Shown here one piece after another: positions 1 to 11,806 of a DNA stretch of 64,000 nucleotides; the stretch's first letter is position 1; each line of letters begins with the position of its first letter. Source of the stretch: Lepiota brunneoincarnata. Its lineage: Eukaryota > Basidiomycota > Agaricomycetes > Agaricales > Agaricaceae. The position numbers were made by a program, and so were the translations under genes. The stretch is from NCBI GenBank assembly GCA_023014365.1, contig JAEBUN010000005.1, forward strand, positions 2,170,001-2,234,000, written 5' to 3'. The notes beneath the pieces are model-generated. The model was not told the DNA's origin. It was given only the letters and a program-made list of their open reading frames with translations, and made no database searches.

Positions 1-1497
1 AAGCAATGCACAAGAAGTAGCCGTCCCACTGACCTGACTGGCAATTTCAACTCTTGTGCTATATCAATATATAGCTTGCGCGTCTTAACGTCGCGATTAG
101 TGTTGTCTACAAAGCAAGAGAACCTCCGCTTAGTTAGCTACTAGTTTTAGATTGGACTTACCAACGACGCAACTCGCGCCTCTTCTCAGGGCATCCCAAG
201 TTGCTTTGACGCACTTGTTACGCGTTTTCAAGTCATCCTGATTGATATGTACATAGTTCGTAGGTTGAAAATGTTGATGATAGAACCGTGTCTTTCCAAG
301 GGCTGGGTATCCGCAAAAGATTACAACTTCTTGCCCTCCAGAACGAGGTAAGATGGGTAGTGAAGTAGGTGTAACCAACGGAACTGTGAGATAAGTGTTA
401 ATTAAAGCCTCAGTCCAAAGGGACAAGCTCCATTCCGTCCTTACGATCTCGGAGAGATGACACGTGAAACCCAGGTAGACTGAAGTTTGAATGAACAGGT
501 AGGGTTAAAAAGTATTCCTAAGAATCGGGGTCAGTGCAAATGGATAAGGTAGGATTGGTGATTAGCTCACTTCTGGCGTCATGAATGGGATCCCTATATT
601 CAACGCCATCTTTCTATCTGTGCTAGAAAAATCGGACTTTTTGCTCGGGTAATGACGACCAGCAGCGTCCCCTACAAAAAATGAGCTTCGGAGGTCTAGA
701 AATCGTGAGGATCGCCAGGATGTACATATGAAGGAATAGGCGACTTACTTACCAATTTCTACTTCCTGTTCTTTGAATATTCTCCCCAGTTCCAACCACA
801 TTCCCGGCATGGGCTTGCGATACCCGTCTCTGGCTGTCGCGGCGAACAAATGGAAAGGAACACCGTCTAGCTGTGACAGTATTAGACATCGAACGAAGGA
901 GTGAAGGTACATACGGTAGCCGCTATTGATGATATTTTTTCTTTCCACTGTTTGAGAGGACCTGGCTTGAGAAGTTGGTTTGAAATAATGACGACCGAAT
1001 ATCTGCTAAATTATTGAGGAATCGCCCGACAGCTTCCGTCCGCAAGCTTACCCGGCTTCAGTCACTTCCTTCAGCTTGGCCGCTACGACCGGTTTCCACC
1101 ACTCCCATTGTTGCGAATTTTGCGCAATGCTAGAAGGGAACTGAGATTTGATAATAGTTCCGTCCAGGTCGAAAGCAGCGACTTTCGAATAGCATTTTGG
1201 TTCCAGGTTTACTCCATGAAGACATGTTCCATTCTTGCCCAATGGCTTCTCCCATTTAAAGCTCGCAGAAGGCTCGATAGACCTGTTGGCAACTTTTGTA
1301 AAGAAAGGGTGAACTATGTGAGACTGTGAGGAGGTTATCGCTTGGGTGCACGAATCAAACTTTACTCTTCTTAGCAGGGGTTTCTCCAGATGGAGAACCT
1401 GGTGCAGGTCTCTTCAGGGACTCTGAAACAGGAATGAGTTGTGTAGCTATAAATCAGTACAATGATCAAGTGACTCACTGGGAGACCTCCTCTCCAT
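1..1497 (-). CDS. pnk1: Bifunctional polynucleotide phosphatase/kinase (partial, C-terminus beyond left edge)
   Basis: DNA-repair end-processing enzyme that removes 3'-phosphates and phosphorylates 5'-OH ends. Reading the minus strand, exons give a HAD phosphatase: AAFDLDGT (about 1175-1190), then an exon at about 905-990 with VVIISNQ, then 745-870 with YRKPMPGMW, then about 600-685 with [11 protein letters not shown]-loop kinase follows at about 300-330 (GYPALGKT), then VVDNTN split by an intron (donor near 160, exon 34-106, ending in KLPVR before a GT donor at 33). The order matches the PNKP family without an FHA domain. The last exon(s) lie left of base 1. The start at 1497 is tentative because it needs two very short introns (1447-1478 and 1324-1360); conserved homology begins around 1320. 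It is divergent from the next gene, 141 bp apart. Confidence 0.88.
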
Positions 1498-1638
1498 GTC
1501 TCTTGCTGGATGAAGAAGACGACCTGACGCGCCAATCGAGTTGGCTGGTTTCACGTGATTTACATACCGACTCCTTGGGCCATCGTCCGAAGGATAAATC
1601 TGCTACCCATACCTTTTAGATTGACCCGGGAACGAGGG
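1498..1638. promoter_or_regulatory. Short shared divergent promoter region
   Basis: This 141-bp interval separates the tentative start of the minus-strand polynucleotide kinase gene from the plus-strand Nudix start codon at 1639. It must hold both promoters if both starts are right. No TATA box or other defined element was recognised. Confidence 0.4.
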
Positions 1639-2698
1639 ATGTCTTTGGTCCCGAAAGTTCTGTCAAGAACAGAGCTCTCAGCTCAGGATGCCAAGTTCGT
1701 TCTTAGCCAAATCACTGCACACCAGCCTCAACTAGCGTACTTCCAAGGTGGATCACCCTTCAGAAGATCAAGTATACTGATGCAGGAGGGAGGGAGGTAA
1801 TACAGACCCATTTAAGTAGCTTGGAAGGATCGCTACTACACTTTGTAGAGATTCTGGGAGTCTGCTGAACGCAAAACGCGCAAGTCGATGGGGGTTGATG
1901 GTGCGTTGCCCATTGATCTTCCTAAGCCGGCGATTTCATCTTGCCACCTTCTTTAGCTGTAGCGGTGATGGCTCTCATAAAGTCAAAGACCAATGCATTT
2001 CCGATGTCCACTGTCATTATCGAACAGTTCAGACCACCTGTTGGACGTTATGTTATCGGTATGTCGGCGCCAATGATTTAGCTCTAGGTTCTGATGATAT
2101 GTCACAGAGTTTCCTGCAGGCAGGCTTATGAGATCTGCACCGCCCTATTCCTACTAATCTAACTTGACAAGGACTTATCGATGAAGGAGAAACCGCCGAA
2201 ACCGCAGCCATTCGAGAACTTGAAGAGGAAACCGGCCTTAGGGCTAACGGTGTTTTTGAATCATCAGACGTTCTCGTCAGCGACCCAGGTACGCCTGACT
2301 TTGGGTAATGGTTCGGCATGAGTGAGACAGTGGCTACCGCTACCACAAGGGATGACCAATGCCAACATGAAACTCGTCGTTGTCAACGTCGCGCTTGAAG
2401 ATAAATTAGAGTTGCCTAAGCAGAAGCTGGAGGACGGGGAGTTCATCGTCCCCCATGTCATTGAGTTGGCAAGGTTAGACGATATCCTCAAAGGTGAATG
2501 GTCGGCTATTCTAGAAAGTAGATTTTCACTGCTTACAGGGTTTTCCTACCAGAATACACAACGAGAGTCAGCATTTCAGTATGTGGAGGGATATCTCGAC
2601 TGATCTTGCCTGCATAGGGCTTTTTCATCGATGCTAAGCTATCACATATCGCGATTGGGCTCCGTATGGCACAGCAACTTCAAAGTGGCCTTTTATGA
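1639..2698 (+). CDS. YSA1: ADP-ribose pyrophosphatase, Nudix hydrolase (Ysa1/NUDT5-like)
   Basis: Hydrolyses ADP-ribose and related ADP-sugars. Exons traced: 1639-1694, 1748-1796, 1849-1900, 1957-2058, a 12-nt microexon 2108-2119, 2172-2288, 2350-2493 and a last exon 2618-2698. The product runs from a GKW-like stretch (AKWITLQKIKY) and FWESAERKTR through EQFRPPVGRYVI to the Nudix box (GLIDEGE...RELEEETG, G-x5-E-x7-RELEEETG), then MTNANMKLVVVNV and the family's terminal GFFIDAKLSHIA. The start ATG at 1639 gives the usual short N-terminus. The splice pattern between 2494 and 2617 is not settled: the last exon is in frame only if a small exon or extended exon 7 is used. The gene converges on SDA1, 38 bp away. 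Confidence 0.88.
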
Positions 2699-2736
2699 TT
2701 ATGAATCTCCGTACAGTACATAATGATCTCGACGAG

Positions 2737-5401
2737 TCATCGTCGGGCCTTCCTCGCTCGCTCAATGTGTGCTCTGAGTTTCTGTTGTTTCTCGCGTAGT
2801 GATGCCCTCTTCTTATTTCGTACTGCACCACTGCCCAAAATCATCATGAGAGGTTTGTTTCTGGCCTTTTCTCGGTTGGTTGAGCTACTTGGGACCCCCT
2901 TCTTTTGCTTGCCCTTCTGTGACCCAAACTTTTCACGGCCTTCACGTCCCTTCTGAATGGAAGCCATTCGTTCCGCATAGTCGGCCCTTGCTTTTTTTCT
3001 CGGGCCCAAGATGTCATTCTCGGAAATGAAGTTATCCCTGTCTTGGCCACCCGTGGAGTGCTTGATGACTTCGAGCTCAGCAAGTTTCCGTTTGGCCTGT
3101 GAGCTACCACCCTCTGCTGCTTTGGAAATCGCCTGACGGCGCAAGTCGTTGAGGAGCATGAAGTCTGCCGGCGTTAGGATCTGTCATGATCCATGTTAAT
3201 AGAAGTAGACTCCATGGAATACTGAAGACAATGCCTTCGTCGTAGCCAGGTTAGATGGTTTTTGGTTACTTGTCTGGGGGCTGAGGCTGACTCCCGCACA
3301 CCCAGCCTCAGTGTTTCTGCCATCACCTTCGTCCTCGCTATCGCTGATGACCAAGTGGTTGTCATCATCTTCGACGTTGATCCACCCCCCCGAGGCCGAG
3401 TCAGAATCGGAGGAATCCTCGTCCCACCCTTCCCAGGCTGCATTGTTATCGTCACCGGGGAACTCTTCTTCTCCGCGGAGTTTGGCTAGGTGTGCCTCGA
3501 GAAGCTAAAAAGTAGGGGAAATCGGTCGATCAATGACATGTATTGGAGATTTCTGGAACCTACATTAAGCCCCTCGATATCATCCGCTGGCTCGTCAGAG
3601 TGACCATAAGGCAAGGGCTGAGATCCTCTGGCCATACCCAGTGCAGCTTCTTTTCCCTGTGTGGAAGCATGAGGACAGCCCAACAGCCAAATGAAGCGAT
3701 TGAACAACCAAATCCTCACCCTTTCCCGCCTTGTGAGCATGGCTGGATTAACCTCTCTGTACAGCTTCAAGATACCCCGAGCAGCAGCGGTTACACCCTT
3801 ATCTCGGCTCTTTCTATATTCGATCAGGTCCCCAAGGAGGTCTTCCTCCATGGCCCATGGTTGCCTCCTGCAAATCTCATGGATGGCATTTAGGCCTGCA
3901 GCGACGACTTCACTTGCTACACCTGGGTGCACAAATTCTTGGGCAATCTTGCGGATTACTGGGATTAGAGCGTCAGGAGGAGTCAAATCGTGTACCGATT
4001 GTGCGAGTGCAACAAGAATTGCGGGGACGCGGAGTTGTTTATAGGTGAGATATTTCACGATATGGGTGTAAAGCCCGAGGACACAGAGTTTGTGGATCCC
4101 CATAATTCGAGTAAGGAGTTGCATCAGGAGAATTTTGTGGTCCAGGGAAAAGCGTTTGTCGAAATCGTTAAGGATGTTGTACAGTTTCTCCGCGAAGCTT
4201 TGAGGGTCATAGAGAAGTTGCAGAGCGGGGAAGTTGGGAGTATCAACGACCTTTCGCTGTTTTTCCTGTTTGTCGCTTCAGAGGCTATTTCAGTGACAAC
4301 GACGATACCGCTACCTTTTTGGCCGCCTTGAACTGCTTTCGCAGTTTTTTATCGCTGCTCCTTGTCTTCTTGTTGACCTCCCGCTTGTGTTGCAAGGCCT
4401 TGATATCAACCTGCTGCAAAAGATGAGGGCTGTAAATCGTGGACACGGGCGTTGAGTACCTCTTCCCGCTCCTCCTCACTGGCTTCTTCGCCTTCGCTGT
4501 TATTCAGGAAAAAGTGTGCTGAAGCGCTCTGGACTTTGATAATCGGATGGAGACAGCCCAAAGACAATATAGAGACGGTCTTGGGATCAGTCCTATGGTT
4601 TTTGGTGAGCTCGAGGCGGTGCGTACTGAAAGGCGAGACAAACCAGATACCCCTTTTCCAGAGTTCCTTAGTAAGGATGATTGCCCACATGGCTTCTTCG
4701 CCGTCGTGGTGTAGAATATCGCTTGTCGGCTCAGAAGCTTTCAGCTTTCCTTTATCCCCAACCACTTCGCCACCCATGCCTCTTTCAACCATACCGAACA
4801 GCATCGCTTGAACAGCCTTGTTAAGTTTGTGATTGTGCGTTCGGAGATTGGCAGTACGGATGTCTGATAGGATGGTTTTACGGATAGATGAACGTAGAGG
4901 GGCAGAGCTGGTACGAGGGAGCAGCGGGAACAATGTCTTAAGGAGCCTAAGGCGGCTTCAATCAGCAGGAACAACTAACCAAAGGAATGTGCCCACATAC
5001 TGTATTGAGGGAATCATGTTTTTGTTCCTTAGCATGACAAGATTCTGCACTAGTGTCTTCTTCATCTCAGAGGACAGACTACCATAGCTTTCGAGAAGTA
5101 AACTCGATAAATGCACCGGCAAGTCGCGAGTTTCGTTCGGATAACATATTGCAACCTACAGATGACGATTTCAAAGGACAGGGTACATCACCAACAGCGT
5201 AGAACGATATACCTGGGATAGAAATGTGACCAGTTCTTTGAAATTTTGCGCCTGTTCACCAGGGTGCGCCTTAAAAATCTCGCGGATGCTATTATAATGG
5301 TTCCACTGTTGAAGAAATTCCTCTTTGTATGCCGCGGGATCCCTCTTGATGAGATTCTGTAGCTGGGGGAGATTGGACGTGAGAAGTAAACCACGGGCCA
5401 T
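2737..5401 (-). CDS. SDA1: Sda1, nucleolar 60S ribosome biogenesis/export protein
   Basis: Needed for 60S pre-ribosome maturation and export, and through this for G1 progression. The N-terminal exon (5401 down to about 5215) reads [20 protein letters not shown] and [11 protein letters not shown], the family signature. The next exon (about 5155-5010) has [20 protein letters not shown]. The 4933-4406 block has [18 protein letters not shown] and [12 protein letters not shown] followed, across a 53-nt intron, by [13 protein letters not shown] and [11 protein letters not shown]. The 4124-3486 block gives the HEAT-like repeats ([39 protein letters not shown]). The C-terminal exon (3159-2737) has [32 protein letters not shown] and a basic tail. 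The ATG at 5401 was preferred over one 24 nt upstream because family N-termini begin at this point. At least five introns; no break seen. Confidence 0.93.
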
Positions 5402-5632
5402 GGTATGCAATAAGCAAAATCGCACAAGTGCCGTCTGCCAAAATCTGATTCGTCACGTGTCTCGCAGTCGAGTGGCACTAGCCTGGGAATCCAAGCGTTT
5501 GATGATTAAATCGTTCGACCACTCGTCAACGGGTCAGACTGTCAGCCGCGTCCGTTCAATTCAGAGTTGTCCACAAAACTTAGCGCTTTCTACACCTATA
5601 ATGGGCCATTGAGGAGATTTCGCCCGATCGAA

Positions 5633-6076
5633 TCATTTATTTTTTTGCGCTCGGGGTTGACCGGGTACATCCAGCTGCGCTAGGTCTTTCGTATCCTCAG
5701 GAAAACACAGAAGGACAAGGATAGAATTCCTCAGTGCTTCTCGAGACCTTATCCCGTCTTTTGATGACTCCCGTGTTTCCCGTGTTTCGAGCCTTTCTAA
5801 CTGATCTTGTGATCTCAATCTGTGCAAGGAGGGGACTACATATCTGAGAAACGCAACATTCGAAGACAGTATTGCACTGTATCCAAATCGTCCCGAAGAC
5901 CCGCCAACCTCAAGATTAGATAGCACGATTTGGAAGGGCCACGCAAAAGCGGTCCCAGACGATGACAATTTCGCTACTCCACCCCCTTCGGAACTGTTGT
6001 GGGCCCTAAGTTTGAGAATTGAGTGTATGAATTTCAGAATGTTCTCAGCAAGGAATGTTGGGGTGCAGTTGCCGTT
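5633..6076 (-). CDS. Unidentified protein, 3' exon
   Basis: An open frame of about 147 codons ends at a stop at 5633 and is bounded upstream by TAA at 6077-6079. It reads ENILKFIHSILKLRAHNSSE, then GTAFAWPFQIVLSNLEV, FGYSAILSSNVAFLRYVV, and a charged tail (RSQDQLERLETRETRE). The hydrophobic/aromatic pattern and the length suggest a real 3' exon whose 5' part is spliced, but no ATG lies in this frame and I do not recognise the family. It lies 5' of SDA1 in the same orientation. Confidence 0.35.
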   Translation of the reverse strand, partial: NGNCTPTFLAENILKFIHSILKLRAHNSSEGGGVAKLSSSGTAFAWPFQIVLSNLEVGGSSGRFGYSAILSSNVAFLRYVVPSLHRLRSQDQLERLETRETRESSKDGIRSREALRNSILVLLCFPEDTKDLAQLDVPGQPRAQKNK

Positions 6077-6539
6077 TTATACCTATGCAGGCCAAATCGG
6101 GGTCCAGACAGCCCCCTTCACATGATTGTTGCACTTGCAAGAGGATGATTGCGTGTACCAAGCTACCGCATGCGGTAATTCCTGGTAACCCCTTCGACAC
6201 TCTCGAGCAAGTTGAGCTGACCAATTTCCGATGGATTTGAGTATCCAAACGTCGCCTGGAATTACAGAATGCATAGACGTTTAATCTAATATCACAGTGG
6301 CCAGAATCCTGACATACATAACTTGGGTTTAGGTTCATTAGAATAGAGGAAGAATAGGGCTCGCCGCATAGTGGGGACTAAGAACGCAGTAGCTATGAGA
6401 TTAAGCTGCGTTTGTGGAATCTGTTGCTTTCTCGTCCTCTCTAGGTTGTTCCTCTCCATTCTGATTGCTTGCGCTGGCATTAGCGCTTGAGTCCAAGCGT
6501 TCGTCTGGTGCAACTCTGCCTCTGCTTCTTCCTCGACCT
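6077..6539. other. Intergenic stretch with a 14-bp palindrome
   Basis: No convincing coding frame. A perfect 14-bp palindrome, TACCGCATGCGGTA, lies at 6164-6177; its core is an inverted CCG/CGG pair with a 4-bp spacer, the kind of site bound by Zn2Cys6 regulators. It sits upstream of the 5633-6076 frame and downstream of the next gene. Confidence 0.35.
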
Positions 6540-7284
6540 CTACCCCTTCCGCGTCGGAGCGATCCACTTTCCTCTCACCCGGCTTTCTGAACCCATTTGG
6601 TCAGTAGTCATAGGAGTTGATGCTTGAGCATCGGTAGGCCGAGGACTATCTAGAGGGGGGGTCGAAGCCAAGGTATCCTGGGTAGCCGGTGTCTTCTTCG
6701 GCTGGTTCTTCCAATCGGCAGCAGCAGGCTTCCCTGAGTCCCATTCACGGTTTTGAACTTTATCCATCTTTCTCTTGACATTTTGCTCGCGAGTTTTGTC
6801 AACAGTGTCCTGTATCTTCTTGGTTCTCTCCATTTTCTGACGCTCCGCTTCCTGAGTTTGCCTAAATGCCGCCTCATCCGCTGCGACGTCCTGTAAGCAT
6901 GGTAAGCACAAGTCATAGATTATGGTGTAGTACACACGAGCCGACGTTGTTTAATCTTTTCGTTTTGCTCCCTCATGCGGGTCATCCGCTCCTTTAGCTC
7001 CTCATCTGTCAATTTTTCCTACGCGTCATTTGAATTCGGATGCAATCTAGCTACAAGTTGAATAAACATACACGTTGAGGGCCGCCTGTCCTAACACGAT
7101 CGGGGTTGACATAGGGTTTTTTCTTCTCTCTCTGGGGTGTTTCGGGTTTGGTGGCCGAGGGTGGGGATGTTGGCGGTAGTTCGGGAGGGTCTGCCAGAGC
7201 AGTAGAGACATCCTCAGCGGTCTGGAGCAGCTCCGGTGTATCAAAGTCGAGACCTAAGGAGTTCGTGGCGGGTACAGTGGCCAT
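6540..7284 (-). CDS. Conserved fungal hypothetical protein, charged and coiled-coil rich
   Basis: Three exons can be joined. The first starts at ATG 7284 (MATVPATNSLGLDFDTPELL) and ends in PYVNPDRVRTGGPQR. A short exon around 6955-7020 reads EKLTDEELKERMTRMREQNE and KIKQRRL. The last exon reads DVAADEAAFRQTQEAERQKM, then a basic helix with REQNVKRKMDKVQNREWDSG, a P/T-rich linker and a stop at 6540. Introns of about 45-55 nt have GT and AG ends and keep frame. I recall similar unnamed proteins in other basidiomycetes but cannot name a function. The Lys/Arg/Glu-rich helices suggest a nucleic-acid or scaffold protein; this is inference. An alternative last exon in another frame would extend to 6292. 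Confidence 0.65.
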
Positions 7285-7617
7285 TGTTGAGGCTAATGGC
7301 TAGAGCAACTCACAGCGAGGGTTGATGGGTTCATGTGACTTGAACGCATAAGCCCTAACCCTGGATGCGATTAGCGACCGCCCGCGACTCTTGCTTGCAC
7401 TCCTTTACTTGAGGCCTGGGACGAGATAACTAGGTTTAAGAACAGGGTATCGAGGAATGAAAACGTGCTGTGTATTTGGCCAATGAGAACTGGCAACTTA
7501 CTCTGGAAGAAACGGATGCCATAATGGGCAAGGATATCTAATCTCAAAAAGTTTATAAATCAACGTCATCTACGTTCAACCCCGCTCCCTCACTCCGGCT
7601 TTTCACACACACACAGC
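7285..7617. promoter_or_regulatory. Divergent intergenic region with PGK promoter
   Basis: These 333 bp separate the minus-strand 6540-7284 gene from the plus-strand PGK gene. A TATA-like TATAAAT at 7554-7560 lies 58 bp before the PGK ATG and is followed by a pyrimidine-rich and CA-rich leader, as is common for strongly expressed fungal glycolytic genes. Confidence 0.55.
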
Positions 7618-9242
7618 ATGTCTCTCTCCAACAAACTCTCTATCACAGACCTCGATCTCAATAACAAGCGCGTTCTCATCCGCGTGGACTTCAATGTCCC
7701 CATCCAGGATGGCAAGATCACCAACCCGGCTGTATGTTGCAACATTGTTCCCCATTCTTTAGTTGTCTTCAACGCCATTCTCAGCGTATCATCGCTGCCC
7801 TCCCTACTATCAAATACGCACTTGAAAAAGGCGAGGCCCTTTTTAGTAGTTTAGATCCTTTGTTTGACCTATTCCTTGTCTTCAGGCGCCTCCAAGGTCG
7901 TTCTTATGTCTCACCTCGGCAGACCCGACGGCAAAGTCATCGAAAAATACTCATTGAAACCTGTCGCTACCGAGCTCCAAAAGTTGCTGGATAAACCAGT
8001 TGTCTTCGCGAACGATTGTGTCGGCCCTGAGGTTGAGCGAATGATTCAAGATGCTGCCTTCGGTTCAATCATACTTCTTGAAAACCTTCGCTTCCACATA
8101 GAGGAGGAGGGCTCCGTCAAGAACGAGGACGGTACTAAGACCAAAGCAGATCTAGCCAAGGTCGCTGGGTTTCGTGAACAACTTACCAAACTTGGTGATG
8201 TCTATGTTAACGACGCCTTTGGGACTGCCCATCGTGCTCACTCAAGCATGGTGGGTATCAGGCTGCCTCAAAGAGCATCTGGATTCCTTGTCAAAAAGGA
8301 ACTAGACTACTTCGCAAAAGCGCTAGAGGATCCGGAACGTCCATTCCTTGCGATCCTTGGCGGTGCTAAAGTATCTGACAAGATCCAGTTGATCGAAAAT
8401 ATGCTTGACAAGGTAGACTAGCTCAGCTTAGGTGCAATGTACTCGCTAGAATGCCTCCTCTAGGTCGATTCCCTGATTATCGGAGGTGGAATGGCTTTTC
8501 ACCTTCAAAAAGACACTTGACCATATAGCGGTATGTGTACTGGTGGCGAGCGTATAATCCGTTCCGTTCACTGAACCATTTTGAGATCGGCGATTCCCTC
8601 TTTGACCAACCTGGGTCCGCAAAGGTAGCTAGCATCGTGGAAAAGGCTAAGAAGAATAATATCAAGCTGGTGTTCCCAGTTGACTATGTCATCGCCGACA
8701 AGTTTGCGAAAGATGCACAGGTAAATTTGGTTCTTCACAAATAAAACCTCTGCTGACCGGCAATTTGACTACAGCACAAAGAAGTGGCAGACGCTGACGG
8801 AATACCTGATGGGTGGTTGGGTCTGGACGTAGGAACAGAGTCCACAAAGCTCTTCCGTGAAGCAGTTCTAGAGGCCAGGACTATCCTTTGGAATGGGTTT
8901 GTGGGATCCCGTTCCTGCCCCTTTGGTTGTGTTGATGGGATTCTTCCAGTCCGCCTGGCGTGTTTGAGTATCCCGCTTTCGCCAAGGGCTCAAAGGCTTT
9001 GCTCGATGCCACCGTCGATGCTGTGCAAAAAGGTGCCACAGTCATCGTTGGAGGAGGTGACACTGCCACCGTTGTTGCTCAGTTTGATGCAGAAGACAAG
9101 TTGAGCCATGTTAGCACTGGCGGAGGTGCCAGCCTGGAGCTGTTGGAAGGCAAGGTTCGTGGACAGCCATGTTTCAATATGCAATTTTGCTGACAGGTGA
9201 TGATAGAAACTTCCTGGTGTTGTTGAATTGAGTGATAAATAA
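7618..9242 (+). CDS. PGK1: Phosphoglycerate kinase
   Basis: Glycolytic enzyme moving phosphate between 1,3-bisphosphoglycerate and ADP in the cytosol. The start [14 protein letters not shown] is followed by [43 protein letters not shown], the long exon 7885-8420 ([51 protein letters not shown]), then [26 protein letters not shown] and TILWNG. The last joins through a 50-nt intron to [26 protein letters not shown] and [14 protein letters not shown] follow, and a last tiny exon ([11 protein letters not shown]) ends with TAA at 9240-9242. All substrate- and nucleotide-binding motifs are present. The intron after LEKG may use a GC donor or a GT 19 nt further on. Confidence 0.95.
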
Positions 9243-9372
9243 CAACGCCATCTACTATAAAATGTTTGATAAGTAACAGGATGTAATTTTATGTAGTTGA
9301 CAGAACTCCCACGCTCGGCATGTGATCACGGGTTGACGATCTGCAGTGCCGTCCTAGACCTTGACCGCGGGC

Positions 9373-11637
9373 ATGGCTCGTCACAAGAAAACTGCACCGA
9401 AAAGCGAAGAGGCCAATGAATCCACGGCTGCGCCAGCGGCATCCGTGAGCCGTTCGAACTCTCCGCAACCCCAAGAGTCATCGCTACAAATGAGGGATGA
9501 GACGTGTCCTGCGTGTATCCAGGACGAAAACAGTTTCCTCAACTCTTTTGAAAAAGAACGTTGGGTCAGATGTGATGCCTGCAAAGCCTGGTACCATTGG
9601 CGCTGTGTCGGACAAGGAGATGATCTTAATAGTATTGACAAATGGTGCGCTCAGTTAGAAGCAGCTCTTCACAGCTCTGAACCGGAACGATATAGGTTCT
9701 GTCGGAGATGCATGGATGAAAAACCGTCTCGTGCCATCACCCGAAAAGCGCCTATACGCAAATCCTCTCGCAAAAGGACGCAACGCGACTATGCGAACTT
9801 GGATTCTGGTGCAGGCTTTGACCCCGCACGTTGGCTCAGCGTGTTGGAAGAGAAGGAGACGAAGGGTGATCCTTTCACGCGAATGCATGGAGGCGACGTG
9901 AGCTTGTCTTGGATAGAAGAGGACGAGCAAGCTATGCGGGAGCCCATTATGATCGAGAAGCCAGATGGACTCGGCATGAAGATGCCCTCAAGTGATCTCA
10001 ATGTGGGTGATGTGGCGAAGTTGATTGGTGGGGACACGCCAGTGGAAGTAATCGGTGTGTTTCTTGGTTTGTTTTGGGTCTAATTTTGTGATTGACCTTT
10101 TGTTTAGATGTTGCTACGCAATCCACTTCTCCAGGATGGACTCTCGAAAAGTGGGCCGAGTACATGGTTCTCGAACCCTGAAAAACGAGATAAGATTTTG
10201 AACGTTATTTCGTTGGAAATCTCCGGGACTAAGCTCGCGGATATGATTTTACCCCCTCGCCTTGTTCGCGAATTGGATTGGGTTGAGAACTTTTGGCCGA
10301 GTACGCGGAAAGGGAAGGGTCATGCCTACCCAAAGGTCCAACTGTACTGTTTGATGGGTGTTGCCACGGCATGGACGGTATGCTGCTTCACATCTAGGAT
10401 AGTAGGTTCCGTACTGAACTTCAGATGCAGGACTGGCATATTGATTTTGCCGGATCTTCAGTTTATTATCACGTCTTGCATGGATCTAAGGCATACAAGC
10501 CGTTTTACCTTCACATATTGGTCAACGCTAACCCTCTTTCCTAGGTTTTCTACTTCATACGGCCCACTCCCTCCAACCTAGCAGCCTACGAACGCTGGTC
10601 CGGGACCGAGCTACAGTACCAGTCTTGGTTAGGAGATATGGTGGATGATGTATACAAGGTTGAGCTCAAGGAAGGGAATACGATGATTATTCCTTCAGGT
10701 TGGATCCACGCCGTCGTATGCCTGCTGAAGTACCCTGTTGTGATGTGTTACACTGACTAACTTTGCCAGTATACGCCCGTTGACACCATGGTATTTGGCG
10801 GGAATTTCCTTCATTCCTACAGTGTTCCTACCCGTATGTTTCTCCTCACCAGTTCTGCTTCCTTGTCTGATCTCATGCCAGAGCTTCGTGTTCGCAACAT
10901 CGAGATTGCTACACAAGTACCCAGAAAATTCCGCTTCCCTCTGTTTTCAAGGTGTGTCCCCTGGCCTGTATGTCGACGGAGGAAGCTAACTAAATAGGCT
11001 ATGCTGGTACGTGGGAGATAAGTACCTGAGAGACCTCAAAGCACACCCTGAACCTGATCTTTCGCCTCGATTGCTCGCATCCCTGGCGGCGCTCGCCGAT
11101 TTTCTGGTTTCTGAAGCCAGGCTACTCGAACGAGGTGCCGAGGCGATAAGAAAGGAAGTCAAGGAACAGATTCCCTCGGATCGAGTGAAAGACGCTCCCG
11201 CCATGGCGAGGGAACTTCGTTGGCGACTGCGATTGGCTGCAGGGTCTGCAAGCGAGGATGAAAGCTCTAGGAGAGAGGAAAAGGCAAATGGTCATGTCTC
11301 TAATGGTGCCAAGCGCCGGCGGATAGGAAGCGAAGAGGTGGAGGAACGCACGTTGAGATTCAGAAACTTTAAGCCGCGAGTTTGGGATCGGATTGAAGAG
11401 AAGATAGAAGATACCAAAGCGGAGACGAGGCAGGTGACACGACCGACCAGTGCCGATGGTTGGAGTGATCCATGGGTGGAAGTGGACATGATGGATGCGG
11501 TGGAAGGGGGAAGCCAAGAGGCGCAAGTTGAGCAGCAACGAAGTGTGGTAATGAAAGTCAGGAAAACTGCCAAAGGAATAGAGCGTCAGCGAATAGAGCG
11601 GATTGCAGAATGTTGGTCATGGCCTACTGGAGAGTAG
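9373..11637 (+). CDS. JHD1: PHD-finger plus JmjC histone lysine demethylase (Jhd1/KDM2-like)
   Basis: Nuclear Fe(II)/2-oxoglutarate demethylase, in this family acting on H3K36 methyl marks. Start [13 protein letters not shown] at ATG 9373 (a TTG lies 12 nt upstream). A PHD finger spans about residues 45-120: CPAC, then [15 protein letters not shown], then FCRRCMD. A JHD1-type linker follows ([15 protein letters not shown]). After a short intron come LEKWAEYM and [20 protein letters not shown], and the JmjC core has WHIDF at about 10435, [14 protein letters not shown], and [20 protein letters not shown]. The metal-ligand HxD and the later His are both present. The end is a charged C-terminal helix region with a stop at 11635-11637. 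Several short introns; no disruption seen. Confidence 0.88.
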
Positions 11638-11806
11638 CCGGTCTGTATGTACATACATGTATATATTGACGGAATGGAATGTTTGTGGGATGGACAGGTG
11701 GTGGGAACGTTATCAGGCCACCAACCAAGGCGGTTGCTGGGACGCCTATATTTCCACCCATCAGCTTGTTACATTTCCTCAGCTCTGATCGTTCTAGTCA
11801 TTCGGT
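11638..11806. other. Intergenic, promoter of Skt5-like gene
   Basis: These 169 bp run between the JmjC gene stop and the Skt5-like start. Nothing specific was recognised apart from an alternating GTATGTACATACATGTATATAT stretch near 11645-11665. Confidence 0.3.

Noticed and set aside
2844..3110. Minus-strand frame overlapping the SDA1 C-terminal exon
   Set aside because: Alternative frame of the same exon; the 2737-3159 frame has the family's conserved sequence.
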